Below, one piece after another: positions 52,567-60,347 of a stretch of 64,000 nucleotides of DNA. Origin of the DNA: Mesorhizobium japonicum MAFF 303099 (lineage in GTDB: Bacteria > Pseudomonadota > Alphaproteobacteria > Rhizobiales > Rhizobiaceae); the NCBI RefSeq assembly GCF_000009625.1, contig NC_002678.2, positions 4,186,001-4,250,000 of the forward strand. Reading direction: 5' to 3'. Both the position numbers and the translations under genes were made by a program. Each line of letters starts with the position of its first letter. Position 1 is the stretch's first letter. The notes below the pieces were generated by a model. It was not told where the DNA came from and searched no databases. It saw nothing but the letters and a program-made list of their open reading frames with translations.

Positions 52567-53025
52567 GCCAGATCTTGTTCACGGTTTGAACTCTTTTGTG
52601 ATAGGCGATTATGTATTCGGGCAGACCTGCGACCGATGCCGGCCCATAGGGAAACGGTAGGAGGGAAGTTGAGTCTCTCCAGTGAACCGGTCCGGCCCTC
52701 TGCGGCTGACATCAGCTCGATTCACGCTGACGAACGCGTTGTTTTTCGAGGAACCGCTTGGCGTGTTCCCCCCACTCCGCTGCCGTTCAACATGGCGTCA
52801 CCAAGCCCATTGGGCTGACGGTATGCCCTTCAAATCTAGCCTTCAAGAACCGATCCTGACTTCTTTTGGGTGTATCGGCCCTAAATATTCATCCCGTGAG
52901 AAAGTGCGGAATAGGTTCTGCTCTCTAAGCTGGCAATCCATGGGCGGGACTTCAGTCTCAATTGAGCTGAAGCTAATATGCATATAACTTAGGCGGTGCG
53001 GAGACGATCCCAAAGCCTGACCCGC

Positions 53026-53077
53026 AACGACCCGGCACGACCCCATGTCCCCCGACCTGCGAGCGTGCCGGGTCGTT
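53026..53077. repeat. perfect 14-bp inverted repeat, 24-base loop
   Basis: AACGACCCGGCACG (53026-53039) and CGTGCCGGGTCGTT (53064-53077). A transcript would fold into a very stable stem-loop. No T-run follows on either strand. Confidence 0.7.
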
Positions 53078-53427
53078 CCTACGGGTGCGTGGCAAGCGGT
53101 GCATCCAAGGCGTGATCGCTCACGGAAAAATGGTCTGTCGATTATGCAATCGCTATGCCGGCCGATTAGGTTGGCGGACCCCAGCCCTAGGGGCCTTCCG
53201 TGATCGCGCAATATCCGGCTGGGGACAGTCTGGTATTCGTCTCTGTGGAGCCCTATGTCGTGGCGATCAACTTGCGTTCTTCACTAGAGAGCCGCAGGAC
53301 TAAAGTCTTGCGTGCCGGTGTACAAAGGTCTGAGGGGACCTTTTAGGTTCCGCAAATGTCCATTGGACGTTCCGTTACTTTAGTTAGTCGACATGTAAAG
53401 GCTGACGGCCGGAAATATGCCTGGCGG

Positions 53428-53478
53428 AATGGCCGGCGCAGTTTGGCTTTGGGTCTAAAGGGGGCTGCGCCGGCCATT
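53428..53478. repeat. perfect 14-bp inverted repeat, 23-base loop
   Basis: AATGGCCGGCGCAG (53428-53441) and CTGCGCCGGCCATT (53465-53478). It lies about 115 bp beyond the stop of the minus-strand sunset-domain gene. Same stem length and nearly the same loop length as the repeat at 53026, but different sequence. Confidence 0.7.
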
Positions 53479-53592
53479 GCGGGTTTGGGCTTTTGGGTGT
53501 GATTTGTCCCGCGCCGATCAACCTATATGTATATTAGCAATCGCGCAAATAAGACTGAAGTCCCTGGTTCCACCGGACCAGGCCGGACTTCC

Positions 53593-53925
53593 TCATAGTC
53601 TTGACTTCCGCCAGCCAGCCTTCCGAGCTTCTTGCTCCGAACAGAACCAGCGTTCGCCCTTCCATAGGCTCATCCGGGTCTCGTTGTAATATTGCTGTCC
53701 GGGAACGTGATAGATGCGCTCGCTGGTATTGTAGCTGATGTTGCCCTTGATGTTGCAGCCTACGAGAGGCGGCCCGGCCTTGACGGCGATCAGGCTGGCA
53801 AGGGTGGCGATCGCCGCGGCAATCAATGTCCACCAGAGGGTGTTGCGCGAGGGACGCCGGCGCCGGCGACGCATGGCACGCCTTCGCCAGTAGTCGGAAC
53901 GATTGTCGTAGCGAGACTTGTCCAC
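53593..53925 (-). CDS. membrane-anchored sunset-domain protein
   Basis: A 110-residue protein. The N-terminus is strongly basic (WRRRAMRRRRRRPSR), then one membrane helix LWWTLIAAAIATLASLIAV (about 30-48), and an external domain starting CNIKGNISYNTSERIYHVPG and ending RWFCSEQEARKAGWRKSRL. This IKGNIS ... YHxPG ... GERWFCSExEAxxAGWR pattern is the sunset domain, often found at the C-terminus of thermonuclease-like and ExoI-type proteins. Here it is alone on a membrane anchor. Two Cys bracket the domain. Function unknown. Confidence 0.78.
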   Translation of the reverse strand: MDKSRYDNRSDYWRRRAMRRRRRRPSRNTLWWTLIAAAIATLASLIAVKAGPPLVGCNIKGNISYNTSERIYHVPGQQYYNETRMSLWKGERWFCSEQEARKAGWRKSRL

Positions 53926-54057
53926 TCGCCCTCCCGACGGGAGAATGCGGTCGTTGTGGCGATGGGTCTATAAGTACTGCCTAATTTAATGACGCGCCGT
54001 TCCGGCGGGCACGGGGCGAATAACGGCACCCAATGCGGCGCCTCACGGAAAGCCATC

Positions 54058-54516
54058 TCACTCGGCCTGGCTAAAATCCATTGCTAAGGTCGGCCATGGT
54101 CTCGCTGAGACGGTCCTGTCGCCAGGCGCAGCGGCCCCTGCCATGTCGTCCAGGATCGGGCAGTCCGGCCGCTCATCGCCATGGCAGGCGTGGATCAGCT
54201 TCTGCAGTGTCGCGCGCATCGACTGCAGCTCGCGCACCTTCTCCTCGATCGCCGTGACATGGGCGGCGGCGATCTCTCGCACGTCGGCGCTGGCGCGGCC
54301 GCGATCTTGGTAGAGCGCCATCAGCTGGCGGCAATCGTCGATGGAAAAGCCGAGGTTGCGCGCGCGGCGCAGGAAAGTCAGTCGATGGATGTCGTCACCG
54401 GAATAATCACGGTAGCCGTTGGCGGCGCGCGCCGGCGCGATCAGGCCGATCTCCTCATAGTAGCGGATGGTCTTGGCCGGCAGGCCTGAACGATGGGCGG
54501 CGTCGCCGACATTCAT
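54058..54516 (-). CDS. MerR-family regulator, CueR-like
   Basis: A 152-residue MerR protein. The winged HTH MNVGDAAHRSGLPAKTIRYYEEIGL is at the start, the dimerisation helix around 75-108, and the metal loop CHGDERPDC (two Cys seven residues apart, about 112-120) near the C-terminus matches Cu(I)/Ag(I) sensors. It activates copper efflux genes by distorting the promoter. No copper gene is adjacent, so targets lie elsewhere apart from its own promoter (operator at 54564). Confidence 0.85.
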   Translation of the reverse strand: MNVGDAAHRSGLPAKTIRYYEEIGLIAPARAANGYRDYSGDDIHRLTFLRRARNLGFSIDDCRQLMALYQDRGRASADVREIAAAHVTAIEEKVRELQSMRATLQKLIHACHGDERPDCPILDDMAGAAAPGDRTVSARPWPTLAMDFSQAE

Positions 54517-54563
54517 GGCGTGGTCCTCGATTTTGCGGGGCCTGCGATCGGCCCATTGAATTT

Positions 54564-54583
54564 CCTTCACAATCCGGTGAAGG
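54564..54583 (-). promoter_or_regulatory. MerR-type operator upstream of the CueR-like gene
   Basis: CCTTCAC-AATCCG-GTGAAGG is a perfect 7-bp inverted repeat with a 6-bp spacer, 48 bp upstream of the regulator ATG. It resembles the CCTTCC-N7-GGAAGG sites of copper-sensing MerR proteins, so autoregulation is likely. Confidence 0.65.
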
Positions 54584-54740
54584 CTGTTGCTGAAATGCCA
54601 TAGTGATACGCTTACCAGCACGTAAGTCCCAGCATATAGGCATCGTGCGCTTGGCAAGCAAAGCAAATGCCAGCATGAATGAAAGCAAGAAAGCGGCCGA
54701 CTCGTGCCGCTGACATTTGGGCAGGGCTCCGGATCACCTC

Positions 54741-55358
54741 ATGCGCATGAAGTCGCTTGCAATAATTGCCGCATTGGCGCTCTCCACGGCCATCGCCGGT
54801 TGCAGCACCATCGGCGGGCAGATCTTCTCCAACGACTACGGCGCGGTGACCGATGCTGGCTACCAACTGCCGCGCGTCCCGATCGAAAAAGTGCCGAGGC
54901 AGTTTCACCGGCAGGAAGTGAACTACGACACCAAGGAAAAGCCGGGCACCATCATCGTCGATACGCAGAACAAGTTCCTCTACTTTGTCGAGGACGATGG
55001 CCGCGCGATCCGCTACGGCATCGGCGTTGGTCGCGAAGGCTTCGAGTGGCACGGCACCGCCCATATCGCGCTGAAGCGCGAATGGCCAACCTGGACGCCG
55101 CCTCGTGAAATGATCAAGCGCCAGCCGGAACTGGCGAAGTTCGCCGATGGCATGGAACCGGGCCTGAAGAACCCGCTTGGCGCGCGCGCCATGTATCTCT
55201 TCAACAAGGGCGGCGACATGGGCTACCGCCTGCATGGCAGCCCGGAATGGAATTCGATCGGCAAGGCGATGTCGTCTGGCTGTATCCGGCTGATGAACCA
55301 GGACATTATCGATCTCTATGACCGCACCTCGGTCGGCGCCAAGGTCATCGTGATGTGA
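54741..55358 (+). CDS. L,D-transpeptidase (YkuD) lipoprotein
   Basis: A 205-residue protein. The signal sequence ends in a lipobox STAIAGC near residues 17-23. The YkuD domain follows: KFLYFVEDDGRAIRYGIGVGREGF, then HGSPEWNSIGKAMSSGCIRLMNQD, where the SGCIR Cys is the nucleophile and the His upstream the partner. It cross-links peptidoglycan stem peptides or attaches proteins to them in the periplasm. It starts at 54741; 54747 is an alternative Met. A terminator follows at 55448. Confidence 0.9.
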   Translation: MRMKSLAIIAALALSTAIAGCSTIGGQIFSNDYGAVTDAGYQLPRVPIEKVPRQFHRQEVNYDTKEKPGTIIVDTQNKFLYFVEDDGRAIRYGIGVGREGFEWHGTAHIALKREWPTWTPPREMIKRQPELAKFADGMEPGLKNPLGARAMYLFNKGGDMGYRLHGSPEWNSIGKAMSSGCIRLMNQDIIDLYDRTSVGAKVIVM

Positions 55359-55447
55359 GGACCAGGGTCCCTCGCGGGATCATGGTCAAACGAGAAGACA
55401 AGTTTCGTACGCGGACCGTCTAGGCAACAACGGACGTCCCAAACAGA

Positions 55448-55480
55448 AAACCGGGCAATTCGGCCCGGTTTTTTGTTTTT
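55448..55480. terminator. bidirectional rho-independent terminator
   Basis: AAACCGGGC, loop AATTCG, GCCCGGTTT followed by TTTGTTTTTT on the plus strand and, in reverse, a T-rich run on the minus strand. It lies between the convergent L,D-transpeptidase and NfuA-type genes and should serve both. Confidence 0.85.
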
Positions 55481-55511
55481 TGCGATTAAGGTCGTGCTGG
55501 CAATGGGAAGG

Positions 55512-56081
55512 TCAGGCGACCTGTTCGACCTGCTGCACTTCCGGCACGAAATGCCGAAGCAGGTTCTGGATGCCGTGCTTCAGCGTCGCCGTCGATGACG
55601 GGCAGCCGGCGCAGGCGCCCTTCATATGCAGGAATACCGTGCCGTTCTCGAAGCCGCGGAAGGTGATGTCGCCGCCGTCCTGGGCCACCGCCGGGCGCAC
55701 CCTGGTGTCGAGCAGTTCCTTGATGGTGATGACGAGTTCCTCGTCCGCCTTGTCGTAGAATTCGCCGGTCTGGCTGGTCTCTGCGGCCGGGCCGCTTTTC
55801 GCCATGACAGGCGCGCCGGACATGAAATGCTCCATGATAGCGCCGAGGATCGCTGGCTTCAGGTGCTGCCAGTCGGGACCGTCCTTGGTCACGGTGATGA
55901 AATCGTAGCCGAAGAAGACGCCGGTGACGCCGGGGATTTCGAACAGCCGGCCGGCCAGCGGCGAGGCCGTTGCCGCACTGTCGGCATCGCGGAAATCGGC
56001 GGTGCCTTCCAGCAGCACTTCCTTGCCAGGCAGGAATTTCAGCGTCGCCGGATTGGGCGTCGATTCGGTCTGGATGAACAT
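55512..56081 (-). CDS. Fe-S cluster carrier of the NifU C-terminal/NfuA type
   Basis: A 189-residue protein. The N-terminal Nfu_N domain starts MFIQTESTPNPATLKFLPG, the classic start. The C-terminal NifU-like domain has GACAGCPSSTATLKHGIQ with the CxxC that binds a shared 4Fe-4S cluster. It delivers clusters to target enzymes. The ATG at 56081 fits the family; upstream frame extension to 56108 is unnecessary. Neighbour of usp and trpS, as in other Rhizobiales. Confidence 0.92.
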   Translation of the reverse strand: MFIQTESTPNPATLKFLPGKEVLLEGTADFRDADSAATASPLAGRLFEIPGVTGVFFGYDFITVTKDGPDWQHLKPAILGAIMEHFMSGAPVMAKSGPAAETSQTGEFYDKADEELVITIKELLDTRVRPAVAQDGGDITFRGFENGTVFLHMKGACAGCPSSTATLKHGIQNLLRHFVPEVQQVEQVA

Positions 56082-56230
56082 GGCCGTCTCCGTGCCCGTT
56101 TCGGGCAACTAGTTTGGAATAGTTCTAAATAGGCTTTATCGGCTGGACATTCAAGCGAAACACATCGCCCGAACGGCCGGCTGGCGGAATGTTTTTGCGC
56201 GCCCGTGGCGATGTTCCAAGGTGCGTTGAG

Positions 56231-56348
56231 ATTCAGGTTAGGCCAAGTCGAAAATGGCTGATACCGAGAACCGGAGCGGAGCGTGCTTGAAGTACGTGAG
56301 CACCGGAAGCACAGGTATCAGCCATTTGCAGGCCGGCATCACCTGAAT
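56231..56348. repeat. long imperfect inverted repeat (intergenic element)
   Basis: The ends ATTCAGGT (56231) and ACCTGAAT (56341) pair. The inner arms AAATGGCTGATACC (56252) and GGTATCAGCCATTT (56314) pair perfectly over 14 bp. A nested GTGCT/AGCAC stem sits in the centre. The element occupies most of the gap between the NfuA-type and universal stress genes. It looks like a dispersed rhizobial repeat; a 31-codon frame inside it (56254-56346) is probably not a gene. Confidence 0.65.
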
Positions 56349-56358
56349 ATCATCGTAC

Positions 56359-56850
56359 CTAGGCGAGGCTGTCGATTTCCTCGTCCGACAGATTCTGCGG
56401 CACGACCGTGACCGGAATGGGGAAGGCCGCGCCCTTGCCGGCCACGGCGCCGACCAGCGGTCCGGGACCTTCCTTGCCGGCGCCGGCCGCCAGCACCAGG
56501 ATGGCGATGTCCTGGTCTTCCTCGATCAGCTTGTGGATCTCTTCCGTCGGCTTGCCCTCGCGCACCACCATCTCCGGCTCGATGCCGAGCTTCTGGCGCA
56601 CCTTGTTGGCATAGCCGTCGAGAGCCGCGCGCGCCGTGGCGTTCGCTTCCTCGCGCATGATCTTCTCGACGCCCAGCCAATGCTGGAAATCGTCCGGCAC
56701 GATGACATAGAGCAGCACCAGCGTGCCGCTGGTGCTTTGCGCCCGCTTCGAGGCGTAGGCGACGGCTCGTTCGCACTCGGGCGTGTCGTCGATGATCGTC
56801 AGGAATTTCCTGCGATGACCGGCTTCGCGGCTGAGGCGTTTGGAGACCAT
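56359..56850 (-). CDS. universal stress protein (UspA family)
   Basis: A 163-residue single Usp domain. The first strand KFLTIIDDTPECERAV carries the Asp of the nucleotide site, then LVLLYVIVP, and near the C-terminus ILVLAAGAGKEGPGPLVGAVAGKGAAFPIPVTVVP, an altered G-x2-G-x9-G(S/T) ATP loop in which the usual final Ser/Thr region is changed. Cytoplasmic stress role. The stop is 11 bp from the repeat element. Confidence 0.88.
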   Translation of the reverse strand: MVSKRLSREAGHRRKFLTIIDDTPECERAVAYASKRAQSTSGTLVLLYVIVPDDFQHWLGVEKIMREEANATARAALDGYANKVRQKLGIEPEMVVREGKPTEEIHKLIEEDQDIAILVLAAGAGKEGPGPLVGAVAGKGAAFPIPVTVVPQNLSDEEIDSLA

Positions 56851-56860
56851 GTCTATCTAC

Positions 56861-56936
56861 CTAGTGTCGTGATTTCGAAGTTCGCCTGCTTTCGATATCG
56901 CGCTCCGAGCGAACTTCGAAATCAAAACGACACTAG
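56861..56936. repeat. palindromic repeat element, copy A
   Basis: Arms CTAGTGTCGTGATTTCGAAG (extended by TTCGC) and GCGAACTTCGAAATC followed by AAAACGACACTAG form a long stem around a GATATC-containing loop. It lies just upstream of the universal stress gene and belongs to the same family as the copy at 56951. Confidence 0.75.
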
Positions 56937-56950
56937 AAATCAATAGTTTG

Positions 56951-57025
56951 CTCGTGTCCCTGATTTTGAAATTCGCATTGCCCTTGATATCCAACTCTGG
57001 CGAATTTCAAAATCAGCGACACGAG
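56951..57025. repeat. palindromic repeat element, copy B
   Basis: Arms CTCGTGTC ... TGATTTTGAAATTCGC and GCGAATTTCAAAATCA ... GACACGAG, with a GATATC-containing loop like copy A, 14 bp away. Differences from copy A in the stem are compensated on the other arm, so the structure is conserved more than the sequence. Confidence 0.75.
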
Positions 57026-57130
57026 TGCGTATTCGGCCGCAATCTGCCACCGCCGCCGACCGGCGGCAAGCCGCCGACCTTCGGCCAGTATGTCTTGTGC
57101 TGGAATGGTGCGGTGCACTGACGATGCGGA

Positions 57131-58198
57131 TCAGCCCTGCAGCAGGCCGATAATATCGCGCACCGTCTTCATCGTCGTTTCGGCGAGCACGCCGGCGCGT
57201 TCGCCGCCGTCCCTGAGCACCGCGTCGACATAGGCGCGGTCGCCTTCGATGCGGCGCATCTCGCCGGCGATCGGCGCCAGCTTCTCCACCGCAAGGTCGG
57301 CCAGCGCCGGCTTGAAGACTGAAAACTGCTGGCCGCCGAATTCCTTCAGCACGTCGGCCTTCGACATCTCGGCCAGCCCGGCATAGATGCCGACCAGGTT
57401 TTCCGCTTCCGGCCGGCTTTCCAGCCCGCTGACTTCGCTCGGCAAGGCCTCGGGATCGGTCTTGGCCTTGCGGATCTTTTTCGAGATGGTGTCGGCATCG
57501 TCGGTCAGGTTGATGCGCGACAGGTCCGACGGATCCGACTTCGACATCTTCTTCGAACCGTCGCGCAGGCTCATGATGCGCGCCGCCGGGCCGCCGATCA
57601 CCGGTTCGGTGATCGGGAAGAAGCCGTTCACCGTCTCCTCGCCGACCTGCATCTCGACGCCGACGCCAAGCCGGGCGATGCGATCGGAAAAATCATTGTT
57701 GAATTTCTGGGCGATGTCGCGGGTCAGCTCCAGATGCTGTTTCTGGTCCTCGCCCACCGGCACATGGGTGGCGCGGTAGAGCAGGATGTCGGCAGCCATC
57801 AAAGAGGGATAGGCGAGCAGGCCCAGCGAGGCATTTTCGCGGTCCTTGCCGGCCTTGTCCTTGAACTGCGTCATCTTGTTCATCCAGCCGATGCGCGCGA
57901 CGCAATTGAAGATCCAGGCAAGCTCGGCATGCTGCATCACCCGCGACTGGTTGAAGACGATGTGCTTCTTCGGGTCGATGCCCGAGGCAAGGAAGGCGGC
58001 GGTGATCGAGCGCGTCTGGTCGGCGAGGTCCTCATGGACCAACTGCGCGGTCAGCGAATGCAGGTCGACGACGCAGTAGATGCAATCGGACGTTTCCTGC
58101 AGGGCGACGAATTTCTTGATGGCGCCAAGATAGTTGCCGAGATGCAGATTGCCGGTCGGCTGGACGCCGGAGAAGACGAGTGGCTTGAAGGCGGACAT
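57131..58198 (-). CDS. trpS: tryptophan-tRNA ligase
   Basis: A 355-residue class I synthetase of normal length. The HIGH-type motif is [11 protein letters not shown] (about 15-25) and the KMSKS motif [11 protein letters not shown] (about 205-215). It charges tRNA-Trp. The ATG at 58198 ([16 protein letters not shown]) is the family start; an ATG at 58210 is possible. In related genomes trpS directly follows murJ, but here two sugar genes intervene. Confidence 0.95.
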   Translation of the reverse strand: MSAFKPLVFSGVQPTGNLHLGNYLGAIKKFVALQETSDCIYCVVDLHSLTAQLVHEDLADQTRSITAAFLASGIDPKKHIVFNQSRVMQHAELAWIFNCVARIGWMNKMTQFKDKAGKDRENASLGLLAYPSLMAADILLYRATHVPVGEDQKQHLELTRDIAQKFNNDFSDRIARLGVGVEMQVGEETVNGFFPITEPVIGGPAARIMSLRDGSKKMSKSDPSDLSRINLTDDADTISKKIRKAKTDPEALPSEVSGLESRPEAENLVGIYAGLAEMSKADVLKEFGGQQFSVFKPALADLAVEKLAPIAGEMRRIEGDRAYVDAVLRDGGERAGVLAETTMKTVRDIIGLLQG

Positions 58199-58230
58199 GG
58201 GTTTCCTCATGGCTTGTGGAGGGCCGTATA

Positions 58231-58273
58231 AGCATGATTCCAAAAAGTTGCAGACTTTTTGGAGCCGATCATG
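58231..58273. repeat. rhizobial palindromic repeat upstream of trpS
   Basis: TCCAAAAAGT, loop TGCAG, ACTTTTTGGA: a 10-bp perfect stem flanked by GCATGATT and GATCATGC. It is of the same family as the element upstream of exoP (shared GATCATGC ends). It lies 41 bp upstream of the trpS ATG. Confidence 0.65.
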
Positions 58274-58349
58274 CGGCTGGAAACCGCACGCGGCGAAAGT
58301 CTTGCGACGGCGCGCTTATGGACGAAGGGTGAAAAACCGGCAAGAGCTA

Positions 58350-59651
58350 TCAGCAGGCCGGGCGGAACTTTGCCAGCAGCCGCGTGCCCTTTGCAACAAT
58401 GCTTCGCCACCCCAACGGGGTCACCTCCATGTCGCCAACGCCGATGCCGTTGCGTGCCGCGGGTCTTTGCAATCTGGTGAGATGAAGCTCCAGGATCGTA
58501 TGATCGTCCCTTCGCAGCGCCGTTTCAAACGTCGCTTGTGCGTTCCAGAGATTGCCTTCTTGGCGCACCTTGCCAAGGCTTGCCACAGCCGGCTGGCCGT
58601 TTACGGACAATTTGAGCTTGGTCAGCGCCTCGCGTAGAGGGTGCCGGATGTCCAGGCGAATCCGCGCCTTGCCGGCATATTTGAACGGCACAAGCAGCTT
58701 TGGCCGCGGATTGCGGCCGGCCCACAATACCCAGTCGCCGCCTGATTGGTGCGGAACCCAATCGAGTGCTTTTGGCGAGTTGTCCTGCTTGATGACCTCG
58801 CGCTGCCGGAGGTTGCGCAGATCCGGGCGGACGACGCCCTTGGCCATCGCATTCTGTGTCGAGACCTGACCATTTTCATAGCGCTCGTAGTCCGGATGTA
58901 CGACGACCATGTAACCGCCGGCGGCCTTCGCCTTGGCCAGCTCGGACGCCAGATAGCCGTCATATCCCGGCCGGGCCATTCGCCGGACCATTCGTTCCTG
59001 CTCGTCCGAAGTGTGGCCCGTATAACTCAGGTAGCGGTGGCCGGCCGCGAACTTCTGGACGGTGATCCGCTGTGTCGAGACAAAATTCATCCCGAACCTT
59101 GCCGCCCGCAAAAGGAAATCCGCGTCAACGGGCGCTGTGATCTCTTTGGGATGGCGCCATTTCCCAATTCGATCGGCGACGTCGCGTCGGTGACCGAAAC
59201 TGGAAGGCGGGAAGAAGTGCTTGAGAGCAGTGTCCGATTCGTCGAAGATGCCGGTCACCCACCGGAAATTGCTTGCCCTGGGGCCATGAAAGATCGCGCC
59301 GCTCACGGCAAAGTCCGGCTGCTGGGTGTGCCCGAAAAGATCTGCCAGTGCCTGGAGATGGTCCGGAGCCCAGATATCGTCATGACCGAGGTAGGCAATG
59401 TATCGCCCGCGCGACATCTCTATGCCTGCATTGTTGGGAAAGGCTTGGCTGCCGCCGCGCTCGGGCAGGTTCAACCAGCGGATTTGCGGGGACGCGAGCG
59501 CCCGAACCACATCCGCGGTATCGTCCGTGCAGCAATCGCCTACCACCAACAGCTCGAAGTCCCGGCAGGTTTGGCGCAGCACCGATTGTATCGACGGAAG
59601 AATATGTCTGCCGCGATTGTAGGTGGCCATGATGACGGAAAACGTGGTCAT
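58350..59651 (-). CDS. family 2 glycosyltransferase with C-terminal extension
   Basis: A 433-residue protein. The GT-A domain (about 1-230) shows FSVIMATYNRGRHILPSI, LLVVGDCCTDDT in place of the usual DDGSTD, GRYIAYLGHDDIW and later a PVDADFLLRAARFG block. The last 180 residues have beta-rich patterns (VLWAGRNPRPKLLVPFKYAG, RDDHTILELHL) like a carbohydrate-binding or jelly-roll domain. It begins immediately after the stop of the epimerase gene (TAAATG), so the two are coupled. Acceptor unknown. Confidence 0.82.
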   Translation of the reverse strand: MTTFSVIMATYNRGRHILPSIQSVLRQTCRDFELLVVGDCCTDDTADVVRALASPQIRWLNLPERGGSQAFPNNAGIEMSRGRYIAYLGHDDIWAPDHLQALADLFGHTQQPDFAVSGAIFHGPRASNFRWVTGIFDESDTALKHFFPPSSFGHRRDVADRIGKWRHPKEITAPVDADFLLRAARFGMNFVSTQRITVQKFAAGHRYLSYTGHTSDEQERMVRRMARPGYDGYLASELAKAKAAGGYMVVVHPDYERYENGQVSTQNAMAKGVVRPDLRNLRQREVIKQDNSPKALDWVPHQSGGDWVLWAGRNPRPKLLVPFKYAGKARIRLDIRHPLREALTKLKLSVNGQPAVASLGKVRQEGNLWNAQATFETALRRDDHTILELHLTRLQRPAARNGIGVGDMEVTPLGWRSIVAKGTRLLAKFRPAC

Positions 59652-60182
59652 TTATTCGAATTTGTAAGGGATGCCCGGATGATCGAAGGGGATTCGTGAT
59701 TTGTCCGGATGCTTGGGATCGTAGACGGTTGTCGGCATGTTGATGAATGTCGCGGTGCTCTTGCCCCGATTCTGAATCCCGTGAACGACATAGGGCGGAA
59801 TCGTCAGCAGGATCTTGTTCGCCGCACCGACGTCGAGTACCTCCAGTTTTTGGTATGTCGGGCTATCCTCGCGCAGATCGTAGAGTACGACCCTGAGGTC
59901 GCCATTTGTATAGGCGAGCCGGTCGAACTGTCGCTTGTGATAGACCCACGCCCTGATCGATCCCGCCTCGGCCGATACCAGATAGACATGTGGCGGCGGG
60001 GTTATGGGCTCCAGCAGTGCCGACATGAGGACCGTAAGCTCGCCACGCTTGTCGCCCCTTGTAACCAGCCGCTGCATCCGAACGCCCGCTATCGGATTTT
60101 CACTGGAAATGTCTTCCAGAAGCGGAACGTTGTCTCCCCAAGGCTGATCATCAACAAAATCTTCGAGTGACAGCCTGTCCAT
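59652..60182 (-). CDS. dTDP-4-dehydrorhamnose 3,5-epimerase-like cupin
   Basis: A 176-residue cupin. YLVSAEAGSIRAWVYHKRQFDRLAY corresponds to the RmlC segment with the catalytic His (WHxH type altered), and IPPYVVHGIQNRGKSTATFINMPTTVYDPKHPDK to the C-terminal RmlC segment with Tyr and the D-x-K-S/R-I end. It resembles RmlC-like sugar epimerases or isomerases, but active-site residues deviate, so the exact reaction is uncertain. GGAGGG lies 5 bases before the ATG at 60182. Together with the glycosyltransferase it forms a two-gene surface-sugar unit. Confidence 0.75.
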   Translation of the reverse strand: MDRLSLEDFVDDQPWGDNVPLLEDISSENPIAGVRMQRLVTRGDKRGELTVLMSALLEPITPPPHVYLVSAEAGSIRAWVYHKRQFDRLAYTNGDLRVVLYDLREDSPTYQKLEVLDVGAANKILLTIPPYVVHGIQNRGKSTATFINMPTTVYDPKHPDKSRIPFDHPGIPYKFE

Positions 60183-60347
60183 CGAGCCCTCCAGCGTTAG
60201 TGGCAACGCAATCTAGGCTTGTCCTGCTGTCAGTCGGCGCCAAAGGCAATACACGAAGAGGCGATGGCGCCTCGGCACTAGCATATCCACAGGGTTTAAG
60301 GCGGTCGCATGGCATCCGCGGCGGCAGTATGAAGGGTCCGGTGATCG

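Larger units (their letters stand above)
52567..53592. other. gene-poor 1-kb region
   Basis: No frame here has a credible start, codon bias and ribosome binding site together; the open frames are short and composition-driven. The region holds the mmcB upstream sequence with a 15-bp palindrome GTTCACGGTTTGAAC (52577-52591), and two perfect 14-bp inverted repeats listed separately. GC content is lower than in the flanking genes. It may be a decayed region or contain an unrecognised RNA. Confidence 0.5.

Noticed and set aside
52577..52591. Palindrome GTTCACGGTTTGAAC upstream of mmcB as an SOS (LexA) box
   Set aside because: The alphaproteobacterial LexA box is a direct repeat GTTC-N7-GTTC. Here the second half is GAAC, so it is an inverted repeat and cannot be called a LexA site, even though mmcB is a repair gene.
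56254..56346. A 30-residue ORF inside the long inverted repeat
   Set aside because: Its sequence is dictated by the repeat arms, so it is most likely an annotation artefact of the repeat family.
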